Assembly: GCA_004194705.1 (NCBI GenBank)
Contig: SADC01001378.1
Span: 124,001 to 188,000, forward strand
Length of the DNA: 64,000 nt
DNA from: Ditylenchus dipsaci
Lineage: Eukaryota; Nematoda; Chromadorea; Rhabditida; Anguinidae
Direction of reading: 5' to 3'
Shown here: positions 1 through 10,184 of the stretch, piece after piece
How positions within the stretch are numbered: position 1 is the first letter of the stretch
Layout: every line of letters begins with the position of its first letter
Made by a program: the position numbers and the translations under genes
Notes under the pieces: generated by a model
Databases searched by the model: none
Told to the model about the DNA's origin: nothing
Seen by the model: only the letters and a program-made list of their open reading frames with translations

Positions 1-620
1 GTGGATGAGCTAAAACCAGTGATTAAGTCAATTTTTAGTGATTTTTGATAAGTTACTACCTTGTCGACAGGCTTCGCCGAACAAGCCAACAAGCATTTGG
101 ACTAACACAAAATGCCATCTTCCAAAGATGTGATGGAAAGGATCAGTCACCAATTTTAAGAATATTGAGAAAATAAGTTTTATCATTTAAAGAGAAGTCG
201 CTTTGAGACAAAGCTCTGTTGAAGTTGAAAATTGTTGACAGCAAGTAGAAATAATAAATTTTTACTCACTTTTCAAGTAACATGCTTTTTTACACCAATC
301 AAAATTATTGGTTTTGGAATCCTAGGAACAGAATCCTAAACTAATTCCTAACCATGTATTTTACCACGTTTTTAAGTTTTATGTAGGCCGTTTATGTTTT
401 TCTAGATTTTGTGCACCATGTTGTGAATGAATAAATCAAAAAGTCGCCAAAAAATACAAATCATCGCTCCTGAATTCATTAGATAGATTTTTCAAGTTAA
501 TTATCTGTCCCTTTTCGGTCATCTGTTCGTTCTTTTAAAGTAGCCTGCAAAGTTATATTTATGTTTGAGTGAATATTTTGGAAGTCAGACTCTTGCAAGC
601 CTTTTAAGAAGATGTCCATT

Positions 621-805
621 CAGGGATGAGCATTTAGGTCTATTTAGTATAAAATTAGACCCATCGTAGACCTATTGTTACTATTATTGACCTTAGGTCT
701 AATTTAGACCTAAGGTCTAAGGGTCTAATTCAAATTTGGCGCGTCTTTTTTTAGACCTAAAAATAGGTCTAAAAAGGTCTAATTAGACCTAAATGCTCAT
801 CCCTG
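621..805. mobile_element. hAT-type MITE, TIR CAGGGATGAGCATTTAGG
   Basis: A 185 bp palindromic element. Both ends read CAGGGATGAGCATTTAGG in inverted orientation, and the interior is made of repeated TTAGACCTAA-type words. Flanking 8-mers TGTCCATT (613-620) and AGTCCATT (806-813) match at seven of eight positions, fitting an 8 bp hAT target duplication. A copy lies at 7928-8111 inside the second large duplicate, and a 5'-truncated copy ends at 39890. It has no coding capacity. Confidence 0.75.
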
Positions 806-1426
806 AGTCCATTTGCTATAAAAAGCTGGGAACTTTAATAGATTAGGAAGTTTCTCGGCAATATAAGTCCAAAGTTTCTACTTTTTTCTCGAATTGGTCA
901 GCTGAAACGTTGGACTAGTTTTAGTTTTACACATTTTGTCAGTTTTTCAGCGGCCAATTAATAGAAAACATGAAGTACCAAACAGAGCTTTTTCAAATCA
1001 AGTAAGGAAAATCACTTTTTTTTCGTTCGAAATGACACAAATTAACGAAGTGATCTATTGGTTTTATACAGCTCTCCTCTTTTGAATAGGCACCACAAAA
1101 ATAGGGGAAAGCAAGGCCTTTTCAATTTTTCTAGAAAATATTTTGTTTTATAGGTATACCACGTGAGCCTTTAAATCATATTTTCAAATTGCTATGTTAA
1201 ATATATTGTTCTGCTTGATTTGTTTGTTACTAACTTCAGTTCTTGTTAAGGCTGGTAATCAATTTACAGCTCTATATGAAACCGACTTTATATATATATA
1301 TCTATATATTTAATGTGGCCGCTGAAAAGAATATCGAAGGCCAGCGTAAGTTAAGACGGACTCAAACGTGGTTTCCAAAATACAAAAAGGTGATAAAAAC
1401 ATGTTTGAGTCAGTCTTAATATACAC

Positions 1427-1622
1427 TTAAAGGACCATAGTTTTCGGACGCAGCGTCGTGTGCAAAATCTGAATTGGCGGCGGACAGTTCTTTTTCGTCT
1501 CTCCTGTACACTTTAAGTCGCTCGAAATGACTCATTAGAGTACAGTGAGAGGCGAAAGAGAGCTTTCCCCGCCAATTTAAATTTTGCACATGCCGCTGCG
1601 CGCAAAAACCATGGTCCTTTAA
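1427..1622. mobile_element. TTAA-flanked MITE (AGGACCATAG family), copy 1
   Basis: Inverted repeats TTAA-AGGACCAT and ATGGTCCT-TTAA close a ~196 bp element that forms a long imperfect hairpin. The loop side holds gtgtactc-type words and the arms contain CAAAATCTGAATTGGCGG-like sequence. TTAA at both ends is the target-site signature of piggyBac-type transposition, though the inner terminus is not the usual piggyBac CCY. Relatives are at 8716-8909, 33092-33619, 45350-45550, 52631-52915 and 63200-63424. Confidence 0.7.
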
Positions 1623-1693
1623 GCCTTAAAAACCAAAAGGGTTGACCAAGGCGTATTTGTTTCGGGGGCCACGCCGACACATATATACACCTA

Positions 1694-2650
1694 CAGGGTG
1701 CGTAAAAGTTCTGACAACTTTTTTAAACTTAAAACTTTTAACACAATTTTTGTTTATGAGTGAAAACGGTTTTACACTTTTTTTCTACGTTAAATTCCAT
1801 ACAAGATAGTCGTTTTACTTTTTTGTTTTTCCAAAATCATGGCACCCAACGATCAGCGAATCGAAGTAGTGCGAATGCGTCAAAGAGGGAGACTATCACG
1901 GAAATTGCAAGGGAACTTCATTTGGACAAGAGCAATGTGCATCGAACTCTGAAGCGCTTCAATGAGCTGGGACTTACGAAGATCGTGAAAGAAGCGGAAG
2001 ACCAGAAGTGCAAGGACTGCTCCGATCATTCGCCGTATCAAAGAGAAGATCCGTCGCAAGCCGATAAGATCAAAGAGACAAATGGCAAGAGTCGAAGGAA
2101 TCAGCGAAGGGGGTGTCCGAAACATTGTGAAGCAAGATCTTAAAGCTACTCGTACAAGCTCCAAGAGCGCAGCATTTGTTTTCAGCAGGTTTTTTTTCAA
2201 TTCTTTCTTTCATCTCGTTTCAGGATTCTGCTCCTGCGCACAAGGCTCGTGAGGCTCAAGCGTGGTGCCGTAACAATTTGCCGGAATTCATTGATGTGAA
2301 GCAGTGGACGCCATACAGCCCATCTCAATCCGCTCGACTACTCAATCTGGGGATTTCTAGAAGCAAAAGTGAACGACAGACGCCATAGGGGAATCGCTCA
2401 ACTCAAGACCGCACTGCAAGAAGCATGGAGAGAAATTGACGAAGAAGTGCTCGCCTCGGTGGTGGATAATTGGCGAAGAAGATTGAATGCCTGTCTCCAA
2501 GCAAAGGGCGGCTATATTGAATAGTGATGCAGCTATCTTGTTCAAAATTCTTCGCTCTTGCTCGTGGTGTTATTTGTTTTTTTGATGTTATATTAGAAAC
2601 AATAAAGGTTTTGAGTTTGAAAAAGTTGTCAGAATTTTTTACGCACCCTG
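1694..2650 (+). mobile_element. Tc1/mariner element, internally deleted
   Basis: Inverted ends starting CAGGGTGCGTAAAAGTTCTGACAAC (here split for reading: CAGGGTGCGTAAAAG then TTCTGACAAC) close the element and are flanked by TA on both sides. At 957 bp it is shorter than intact Tc1 elements. The N-terminal paired-like helix-turn-helix (ITEIARELHLDKSNVHRTLK) is present in the frame starting near 1839. The C-terminal part from ~2222 (QDSAPAHKAREAQAW onward) reads to a stop at 2524, but in several frames. The block between them, where the first catalytic aspartate should lie, is missing, so this is a dead element. Confidence 0.85.
1839..2524 (+). pseudogene. Tc1/mariner transposase remnant
   Basis: Remains of a cut-and-paste transposase. 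The start MAPNDQRIEVVRMRQRG is directly readable. The parallel copy at 9127-9420 shows the N-terminal domain without the frameshift seen here near 1888. After a deleted middle comes the family's 'QD.APAH...W' segment, then, in a shifted frame, NPLDYSIWGFLEAKVNDRRH and an acidic C-terminus ending GGYIE. In Tc1/mariner enzymes the third catalytic acid precedes LNPLDY. Here that position reads PHLNPLDY, so the aspartate appears to be histidine, although a frameshift is close by. The protein cannot be functional. Confidence 0.8.
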
Positions 2651-2941
2651 TATATATATAGAGACTTAATCTTTATTAAATTAAAATAAACAAAGAAGAT
2701 CAGGGCAGAAAATGCATATAGGAATCAGAGTTCAAAGTTTGGATAGAGGATAAGTAGTGATTATTGTAAAAAAGAAATAAAATTTTAGTTATAATTTTGT
2801 GGTCAAACAATGACTATTAAGCTCTAAGTCAGCGGTTTTTTCACACAATACATGTGTCGGTAATGTGGACATGTAATTTTTTTCGATATCAGAATTTTTT
2901 CTATAAAGGGCTATATTTAAATCATTTTGAAAATTTGGCAC

Positions 2942-3115
2942 TACTCGGTTTTCCCCTCCCAATAATTTTTAGGCTTAGGAATTAGGCTTAGCCTTAGGCT
3001 TTGGCCTTAGGCTTAGGCTCAGGGCCAAACCATTACTAATACCAGCTTTTTTTTTATAAAAATATGGTTTTAGGTACCCTAAAAATTATTGGGAGGGGTA
3101 AACCGAGTAGTTTTT
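2942..3115. mobile_element. MITE, 'CTCCCAATAATTTTTAGG' family, copy 1
   Basis: Inverted ends: ACTACTCGGTTTT-CCCCTCCCAATAATTTTTAGG on the left and its reverse complement ending GGTAAACCGAGTAG on the right. The interior carries a short repeat of TTAGGCTTAGG-like words. Related copies lie at about 44517-44690 and 52300-52545, the latter inside an intron of the TMEM30 gene. Non-coding. Confidence 0.65.
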
Positions 3116-3617
3116 TGGGAGGAGTAATAAACGAGTAGCGTCGAAAATTTTATACATTTTAGAATTTTGTGAGAATCTGACAGCAACTAGTCCATGCGAA
3201 TAAAACATGAAGCAGTATTATTTAATGACCAAAATGCAGGAAAATTTTTATGCAAATCTGGAAATGATGTAATCGGCAATCTTGAGTATGGAAAAATTGA
3301 CAATGGGGACATGTTTTTAGTTACACTAGATGTAGAGTCGAAAATAGTTAATGATAAATATAAAGAACAAAAGAAATTGAGAAATGGTTACTAGAAACAT
3401 TTTTAGTAAAATCGAAGCGCAGAAATGTGAAAGTAGTGTTCTGCACGTGAAGACACTAATAGTGCAGCTATTGCATTGTACACAAATGCGGATTTAGTTA
3501 TCATAAAACTCAAAGTATAACATGGATGCAAATGAAAAGAGTGATAATAAGCGAAGAGTTGTAAAAATGAAATAAGAATTTGCATTTTTTGCGCAAAATT
3601 GTTTTCCTAAATGCATA

Positions 3618-3772
3618 CAGTCAACTTCTCTATAAGCTACACTCGGGACCTATCCTAGATGTAGCATATAGAGAGGTGTAGCTAAATAGGGTATATTATA
3701 CGGAGCATACCCATTTGGACCAGACTCAGGGTATCTTATAAGGAGGTGTAGCTTATAAAGAAGTTTGACCGT
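3618..3772. mobile_element. CAGTCAAC-type foldback MITE
   Basis: Starts TA-CAGTCAACTTCTCTATAAGC and ends with the inverse of that word (GCTTATAAAGAAGTTTGACCG). The inside holds repeated GTAGC(A/T)TATA motifs. It belongs to a broad set of TA-flanked elements in this window that begin CAGTC(A/G)A(C/G)...CTC (13532, 23980, 42365, 59324). The family resembles pogo/Tigger-type MITEs; the assignment is inferred from ends only. Confidence 0.5.
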
Positions 3773-3921
3773 AGTACAGTCTACATAGTACAGTAGTACA
3801 CACACACGGCTGAAAAAAGATATTTCGACGTTCGATATAGCATCGCTCGATACTGCATCCGATTTTTTCGGTTTGGTTGGTTAATAATAATTTCTTCATT
3901 ATTGACTCTCTATATATATAT

Positions 3922-5502
3922 AGACAAAGCTTTTTTGGCAAAAAGACTTTTTTTTGGGGTCAAATTTATAGCGCAGTCAAAAAGACTTTTTTTGTGGTCA
4001 AAAGTCTTTTTTTGGGTCAAAATTTTTTTTCAAAAGACTTTTTTTTTGGGTCAAAAAGACTTTTTTTTGGGTCAAAAAGACTTTTTTTGGGTCAAAAAGA
4101 CTTTTTTTTTGGGGCAAAGACTTTTTTGGAGCAAATTGGCTTTTTCTTGGTGCAAATTTTTTAGATGTAGTTCTGCATTTTGTTGTTTTTTTTCGATATA
4201 TTTTTATTGTCTTGCTTGAATAGAGAAAAACTTCTAAAAAACTGATGTATAAAAAGTATGAATATGAATGAATATAAAATTTTTCGCCTTTTGTTAAGAA
4301 AAACTAATCCTTTGTTAATGAAATTGTTCCGCCATCGAAGTGATGATTAAGAAATTAAATGGAAAAGCGTGCTTCTAGTCCACAAGAATTCGCTAGAGGT
4401 TATTCATAGCTACTATCATTACCGTTCGAGAAACACATTCTTTTTAGCTGCTGTACTTATGCTAACTGATTGGAAAACCCGCTTTGTAAACGAGCCTGCA
4501 ACACTAAGCTTTGTTGAGTACTTTGAGAAAACTTGGCTACATTCGCCATTGAGCGGCTGGTATGAAGGATTCAGTGCATATACTCTTCTACTAACAATGG
4601 GTTGAGTCTAAAAATGAGAGCTGAAAAAGTGCAGCGCCGCCGAGACTCCTTTGGCTCAGTTTATACAATTTGCAGATATGACTCTTAAACATTGGTCAAG
4701 CAGGCCTGAGTACCAGGTAATGAATTATACATATATATATATAAACAAGTTGTCTATAGAATCCTACAGCTGTTCCTCAAATATCACCCGCCTTTATCGT
4801 GAGGCTTTTGTGATGGCAACAAGAACAAGCCACCCTTGACAGCCCATCCAACACTGCAAAATGTTAATCTGGTTGGGCTGCACCAAGATGCTACTCCTGT
4901 ATTATTGCAAGCGCTGGATTGCAGCTCGAAATCAAAGCTACACTAACTGGGGTCGCTACAAGACTCTTCGTTTTTCATTCTGCACAGTCTCTCCCAATCT
5001 TTTCTGGAATGGAGAATATCAATGCTCGTGTGTTGTGGGAGCAAAAAAGCAGCACTGCAAGCACTCTGTGATGTTGCTATGTGAAAATGGACTTGCCGCT
5101 TACCCTCTTTCAGCAAACAAATCCCTTTGCACCACAAACAGAAGACTGGCCGGCCACGCAAAATGAGTTCTGCTTTGCAGCAATAGATTTTTTTCATTCA
5201 TACTTTTATACATCAGTTTTTTAGAAGTTTTTCTCTATTCAAGCAAGACAATAAAATTATATCGAAAAATCAAAACAAATGAAGAACTACATCTAAAAAA
5301 ATTTGCACCAAGAAAAAGCCAATTTGCTCCAAAAAAGTCTTTTTGCCCCAAAAAAAAGTCTTTTTGACCCAAAAAAAAGTCTATTTGACCAAAAAAAGTC
5401 TTTTTGAAAAAAAAAATTTACCCAAAAAAAAAAACTTTTGACCCAAAAAAAAGTCTTTTTGACCCAAAAAAAAGTCTTTTTGCTCCAAAAAAAGCTTTGT
5501 CC
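3922..5502 (+). mobile_element. Decayed MULE with tandem-repeat arms
   Basis: Ends read (A/G)GACAAAGCTTTTTT in inverted orientation. Each is followed at once by an array of a ~20 bp unit (AAAAAGACTTTTTTTTGGGTC): ~3930-4140 on the left and, inverted, ~5320-5490 on the right. The flanks are TATATATAT and ATATATATA, consistent with a 9 bp duplication but not decisive in such a simple sequence. The interior holds MULE transposase fragments at ~4369-5166. Copies of GAAAAACTTCTAAAAAACTGATG next to both arrays extend the inverted repeat. Confidence 0.75.
4369..5166 (+). pseudogene. MULE transposase remnant with SWIM zinc finger
   Basis: Three open stretches in different frames (4369-4605, 4651-4839, 4861-5166) lie between the inverted arrays. 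The last contains YQCSCVVGAKKQHCKHSVML, a CxC...CxH SWIM zinc finger as found at the C-terminus of Mutator-like transposases. The first contains DWKTRFVNEPATLSFVEYFE, which fits the region before the SWIM finger. No complete DDE domain is visible. It is either a frame-broken relic or a multi-exon gene hidden by indel errors; the short length favours a relic. Confidence 0.6.
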
Positions 5503-6871
5503 ATATATATATAGCCTTCGCTCGATATTGCATCCAGCTCTATATTGCGTCCGGCTAGGGCCGATCCCGAGAGCGATGCACTATCGAGCGTCGACTGTAT
5601 TCCAAATTTATAAATTTTTCGAATACGATAAAATTATATTTTAGCTTCTCGTTCGAAAAATGTATAAATTTTGCATATTTTACTATATTTTGTAGACTCG
5701 TGTAGGATAATTGTTTCTCCTACACAATTTACAAAAATTCACTAAAATCTGCAAACATTTTGCACATTTTTGAACAAACAGCGATTTTTTTTATCGAGAT
5801 CAATAAGCTTATCGATTTGAAAATAATCATAAATATCAGGGTAACATTCGATCAGTTTTTTTCAGCCTGTTTGGTTTTTAAAAAAAGATTTTTTTCAAGA
5901 GCGGTTTTCGGTTTCATTTTTTCAATCTATTTCGGTCGGTTTATGTGCTCTTACATGATTTCTGGTTAATTTTTGTCGTAAATAAAGCGGTATTTTTTCG
6001 GATCCGGTTTTCGGTTTTGGGTTTTGGCCGTAAAACCTGGTATTCGGTACGGTTAACCACCCAAGACCGACTCCTTGAGTGTGATCTAAGCCTTTACAGC
6101 GGTGAGATCTCTTAGTAATTTGTTTAACTTTTTTAAATTATTGTACATTAGTATTGTAAATTAAAGATTTTTATTCTAAAATTTGTATTTATAATTTTTT
6201 TTATTTAAAGCTGTTACAATAACAAGAGTTGTATAAACATGAGCACAGATAGTTAGTTAAACAAATAAAAATCTAGTCTCCATTTGGAATTAAAATTTTT
6301 GCCATCGGAGCACTTGAGCGTTTCATGGAAGCGTGCCTAGTGATCCTTAGACTTTCTCTTTCGTAACCAAGTCTAAGTAGACAAAAAAATTAACTTAATC
6401 AGAGTTTAAAATTGGGAGGACCCAGGCAAACCGAAAAAATGGGAAAATGATCTTCCCTACCCGTTTCACATCATCAAAAATGCTTTGGAGCGCTTCAAAT
6501 AGTTTTTTCTGATTTCCGGTAAATTGAAGTTTAGCTAGAGTAAGCTTATTTTCTCTCTAATTCTTTTAATATATTTGATCGATCCGATTTTAAATTACAG
6601 ATGCAGGGCTTAAGTTCATCTTCGTATCTTGTTTCAGCTAGATATGTCTAAACTTGTCTCAGCCTAAAAAGCTACACCCAGAAACTTTACTAGGGTTATA
6701 CTTGAGAATAGGGTGATTCCACAAGCCTTGGTCATCATGTTTTTTTTTCAATGTGATCATGGGATCAAAGCGATCTTGGTGATACAAAAATGAAAAAATC
6801 CACTGGGGTACCAAGGCGAAAATCATGAAAAAATCAACAGGGGGACTAAGAAATCGGTTGCAGTATAGAAT

Positions 6872-7300
6872 CCCCCCCACGGGGACTGATCAGATCGAGA
6901 AGATAACATCATATTCGTGTTTCTCGACCCGATTTCATGAGAAAGCCGGCTGTTTTTTTGGTTCTGAGAAAAAAAAATTTTCGAACCACAGGGGGTATCA
7001 TGGTTTTTTAGTCAAAATATGAAAAATTTAAATTGGCGCCTTTTGAATTTTAAAGGGAATAAGGGCTGTATAGGGAGGGGAAGGGAATAAAAGGGGGCCA
7101 CTTTTATGGCAGAAACGTTAAAAGTTCAAAAATTTTTGTATTTCTGCGCCTGCCTCACATGTTTTTCAACTGGGCCGTGGCAAAAAAAGACTCTATATGC
7201 ATTTTATGGTCAAGAGTACTTCTCGGAATCATGTCTAAGGTATGTGGTGTGCGCATCTCTAACTCTCAAGCCCCCTGCGCCCCTTCGGGGTCCCATCAAC
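6872..7300 (-). repeat. Foldback element FB1, partial copy
   Basis: In reverse orientation this matches 9590-10060 and the complete copy at 21115-21711. It carries the end word CCCACGGGGACTGATCAG, the TTCTCGACCCGATTTCATGAG block, the CCCTTTTATTCCCTTCC block and the AAGCCCCCTGCGCCCCTTCGG block. It joins directly to the second large duplicated segment at ~7308. Further fragments are at ~11220-11450 and ~50280-50560. No coding capacity. Confidence 0.7.
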
Positions 7301-7307
7301 ACTTGGG

Positions 7308-9494
7308 TGGATGAGCTAAAACCCAGTGATTAAGTCAATTTTTAGTGATTTTTGATAAAGTTACTACCTTGTCGACAGGCTTCGCCGAACAAGCCAACAA
7401 GCATTTGGACTAACACAAAATGCCATCTTCCAAGATGTGATGGAAAGGATCAGTCCACCAATTTTAAGAATATTGAGAAAATAAGTTTTATCATTTAAGA
7501 GAAGTCGCTTTGAGACAAAGCTCTGTGAAGTTGAAAATTGTTGACAGCAAGTAGAAATAATAAATTTTTACTCACTTTTCAAGTAACATGCTTTTTTACA
7601 CCAATCAAAATATTGGTTTTGGAATTCCTAGGAACAGAATCCTAAACTAATTCCTAACCATGTATTTTACCACGTTTTAAGTTTTATGTAGGCCGTTTAT
7701 GTTTTTCTAGATATTGTGCACCATGTTGTGAATGAATAAAATCAAAAGTCGCCAAAAAATACAAAATCATCGCTCCTGAATTCATTAGATAGATTTTTCA
7801 AGTTAATTATCTGTCCCTTTTCGATCATCTGTTCGTTCTTTTAAAGTAGCCTGCAAAGTATATAATTTATGTTTGAGTGAATATTTTGGAAGTCAGACTC
7901 TTGCAAGCCTTTTAGAAGATGTCCATTCAGGATGAGCATTTAGGTCTATTTAGTATAAAAATTAGACCATCGTAGACCTATTGTTACTATTATTGACCTT
8001 AGGTCTAATTTAGACCTAAGTCTAAGGGTCTAATTCAAATTTTGGCGCGTCTTTTTTTAGACCTAAAAATAGGTCTAAAAAGGTCTAATTAGACCTAAAT
8101 GCTCATCCCTGAGTCCATTTGCATTAAAAGCTGGGAACTTTAATAGATTAGGAAGTTTCTCGGCAATATAAGTCCAAGTTTCTACTTTTTTCTCGAATTG
8201 GTCAGCCTGAAACGTTGGACTAGTTTTGTTTTACACATTTTGTCAGTTTCAGCGGCCCAATATAAGAAAACATGAAGTACCAGAACAGAGCTTTTTTCAA
8301 ATCAGTAGAAAATCACTTTTTTTTCGTTCGAAATGACACAAATAACGAAGTGATCTATTGTTTTATACAGCTCTCCTTTTTGAATAGGCACCACAAATAG
8401 GGAAAGCAAGGCCTTTTCAATTTTCTAGAAATATTTGTTTTATAGTATACCACGTGAGCCTTTAAATCATATTTTCAAATTGCTATGTTAAATATTTGTT
8501 CTGCTTGATTTGTTTGTTACTAACTTCAGTTCTTGTTAAGGCTGGTAATCAATTTACAGCTCTATATGAACCGACTTTATATATATATATCTATTTATTA
8601 ATGTGGCGCTGAAAAGAATATCGAAGGCCAGCGTAAGTTAAGACGGACTCAAAACGTGGTTTCCAAAATACAAAAAAGGTGATAAAAACATGTTTGAGTC
8701 AGTCTTAATATACACTTAAAGGACCATAGTTTCGGACGCAGCGTCGTGTGCAAAATCTGAATTGGCGGCGGACAGTTCTTTCGTCTCTTCCTGTACACTT
8801 TTAAGTCGCTCGAAATGACTCATTAGAGTACAGTGAGAGGCGAAAGAGAGCTTTCCCCCCAATTTAAATTTTGCACATGCCGCTGCGCGCAAAAACCATG
8901 GTCCTTTAAGCCTTAAAAAACCAAAAGGGTTGACCAAGGCGTATTTGTTTCGGGGGCACGCCGACACATATATACACCTACAGGGTGCGTAAAAGTTCTG
9001 ACAACTTTTTTAAACTTAAAACTTTTTAACCACATTTTTTTTATGAGTGAAAACGGTTTTACCACTTTTTTTCTACGTTAAATTCCATACAAGATAGTCG
9101 TTTTACTTTTTGTTTTTTCCAAAATCATGGCACCCAACGATCAGCGAATCGAAGTAGTGCGAATGCGTCAAAGAGGGAAGACTATCACGGAAATTGCAAG
9201 GGAACTTCATTTGGACAAGAGCAATGTGCATCGAACTCTGAAGCGCTTCAATGAGCTGGGGACTTACGAAGATCGTGAAAGAAGCGGAAGACCAAGAAGT
9301 GCAAGGACTGCTCCGATCATTCGCCGTATCAAAGAGAAGATCCGTCGCAAGCCGATAAGATCAAAGAGACAAATGGCAAGAGTCGAAGGAATCAGCGAAG
9401 GGGGTGTCCGAAAATTGTGAAGCAAGATCTTAAAAGCTACTCGTACAAGCTCCAAGAAGCGCAGCATTTGTTTTCAGCAGGTTTTTTTTCAATT
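7308..9494. repeat. Large duplicated segment, copy 2
   Basis: Direct repeat of 1-2183, containing copies of the hAT-type MITE (7928-8111), the TTAA MITE (8716-8909) and the mariner 5' half (from 8983). It stops within the mariner element at ...TTTTCAGCAGGTTTTTTTTCAATTC and continues into an FB1 foldback. The same FB1 sequence follows different DNA at 21140. The lack of a proper mariner 3' end here points to a secondary rearrangement or an assembly join. Confidence 0.9.
9127..9420 (+). pseudogene. Tc1/mariner transposase N-terminal fragment
   Basis: Reads MAPNDQRIEVVRMRQRGKTI and onward through a complete paired-type DNA-binding region: first helix-turn-helix around residues 18-45, a GRP(R)S linker near residue 58 and a second basic helix to residue 97. 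A one-base deletion near 9412 interrupts the frame compared with copy 1, where the sequence continues as ..RNIVKQDL. It is truncated by the end of the duplication at ~9494. It is a non-functional fragment, useful mainly for repairing the reading of copy 1. Confidence 0.8.
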
Positions 9495-10060
9495 CCATAT
9501 TAGTGTTTCTCGACCCCGATTTCATGAGAAGCTGCGCGTTTTTTTTTTTGATTCTGAGAAGAAAAAAAATTTCGAACCACAGGGGATAATAATCTAGGCA
9601 ACAAACCTAGTGAATGTTTTCAAATTCAATATTTAGCCCCTTCGGGGCCGCAGGGGGCTTGGAGTTGAGATGCGCACACCCACATACCTTAGACACAAAT
9701 CACTCGAAAGTGACTCTGGATGCATGAAAAAGCATGCATACCAGAGTTTCTTTATGCGGTAGGCCCCAGTATTCGAAACTATGTTCAACATCTTCTTGTT
9801 AGTGGGCCCTCTGTGATCAGTGGCCCCCTTTTATTCCCTTCCCCTCCCAATACAGCCCTTATTCCCTTTTAAATTCAAAAGGCACCAAATTAAATTTTTC
9901 AAATTTTGACTAAAAAACCATGATACCCCCTGTGGTTCGAAAAAATTTTTTTTCTCAGAACCAAAAAAACAGCCGGCTTTCTCATGAAATCGGGGTCGAG
10001 AAGCACGAATATGATGTTATCTTCTCGATCTGATCAGTCCCGTGGGGGGGGGGATTCTAT
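9495..10060 (+). mobile_element. Foldback element FB1, left-truncated copy
   Basis: Matches the complete element at 21115-21711 from the CATATTAGTGTTTCTCGACC word onward. It contains the internal palindrome CTCTGGATGCATGAAAAAGC / GCATGCATACCAGAG and ends with inverted CTGATCAGTCCCGTGGGGG. The left terminus is missing because it is fused to the duplicated segment. The stretch from the element to 10184 holds no recognisable exon except the donor side of globin gene 1. Confidence 0.7.
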
Positions 10061-10184
10061 ACTCAAGCCAAGACATCTGGGAGCACCCTTTCTCTAGTAG
10101 AATCTAGCTATGTTTTTTTCATTTTGTCTGATTTTTTGCCTTCTGATACTTTTTGTAATTTTTTGTCATTTTTCGAAAACTCAC

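Larger units (their letters stand above)
1..2183. repeat. Large duplicated segment, copy 1
   Basis: This segment is repeated in direct orientation at 7308-9494. The copies match along their length, including a hAT-type MITE, a TTAA MITE and the 5' half of a mariner element. The differences I see are mostly single-base indels in short homopolymers (for example the A-run near 122 versus 7433), with few substitutions. The left boundary cannot be seen because the window starts inside the repeat. The match ends inside the mariner element: copy 1 continues into the rest of the transposon, while copy 2 jumps to unrelated foldback sequence. No host gene is recognisable in it. Confidence 0.9.
3826..5597. 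mobile_element. CAGTCGA-type MITE split by a MULE insertion
   Basis: The right end (ends 5597) reads, in reverse complement, CAGTCGACGCTCGATAGTGC followed by ATCGCTC. The left remnant near 3826-3872 reads GACGTTCGATATAGCATCGC followed by TCGATACTGCATCCG. These are two inverted arms of one TA-type MITE. The array-armed element at 3922-5502 sits between them, so the MITE is an older insertion used as a target. The extreme left end is degraded. Confidence 0.45.
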
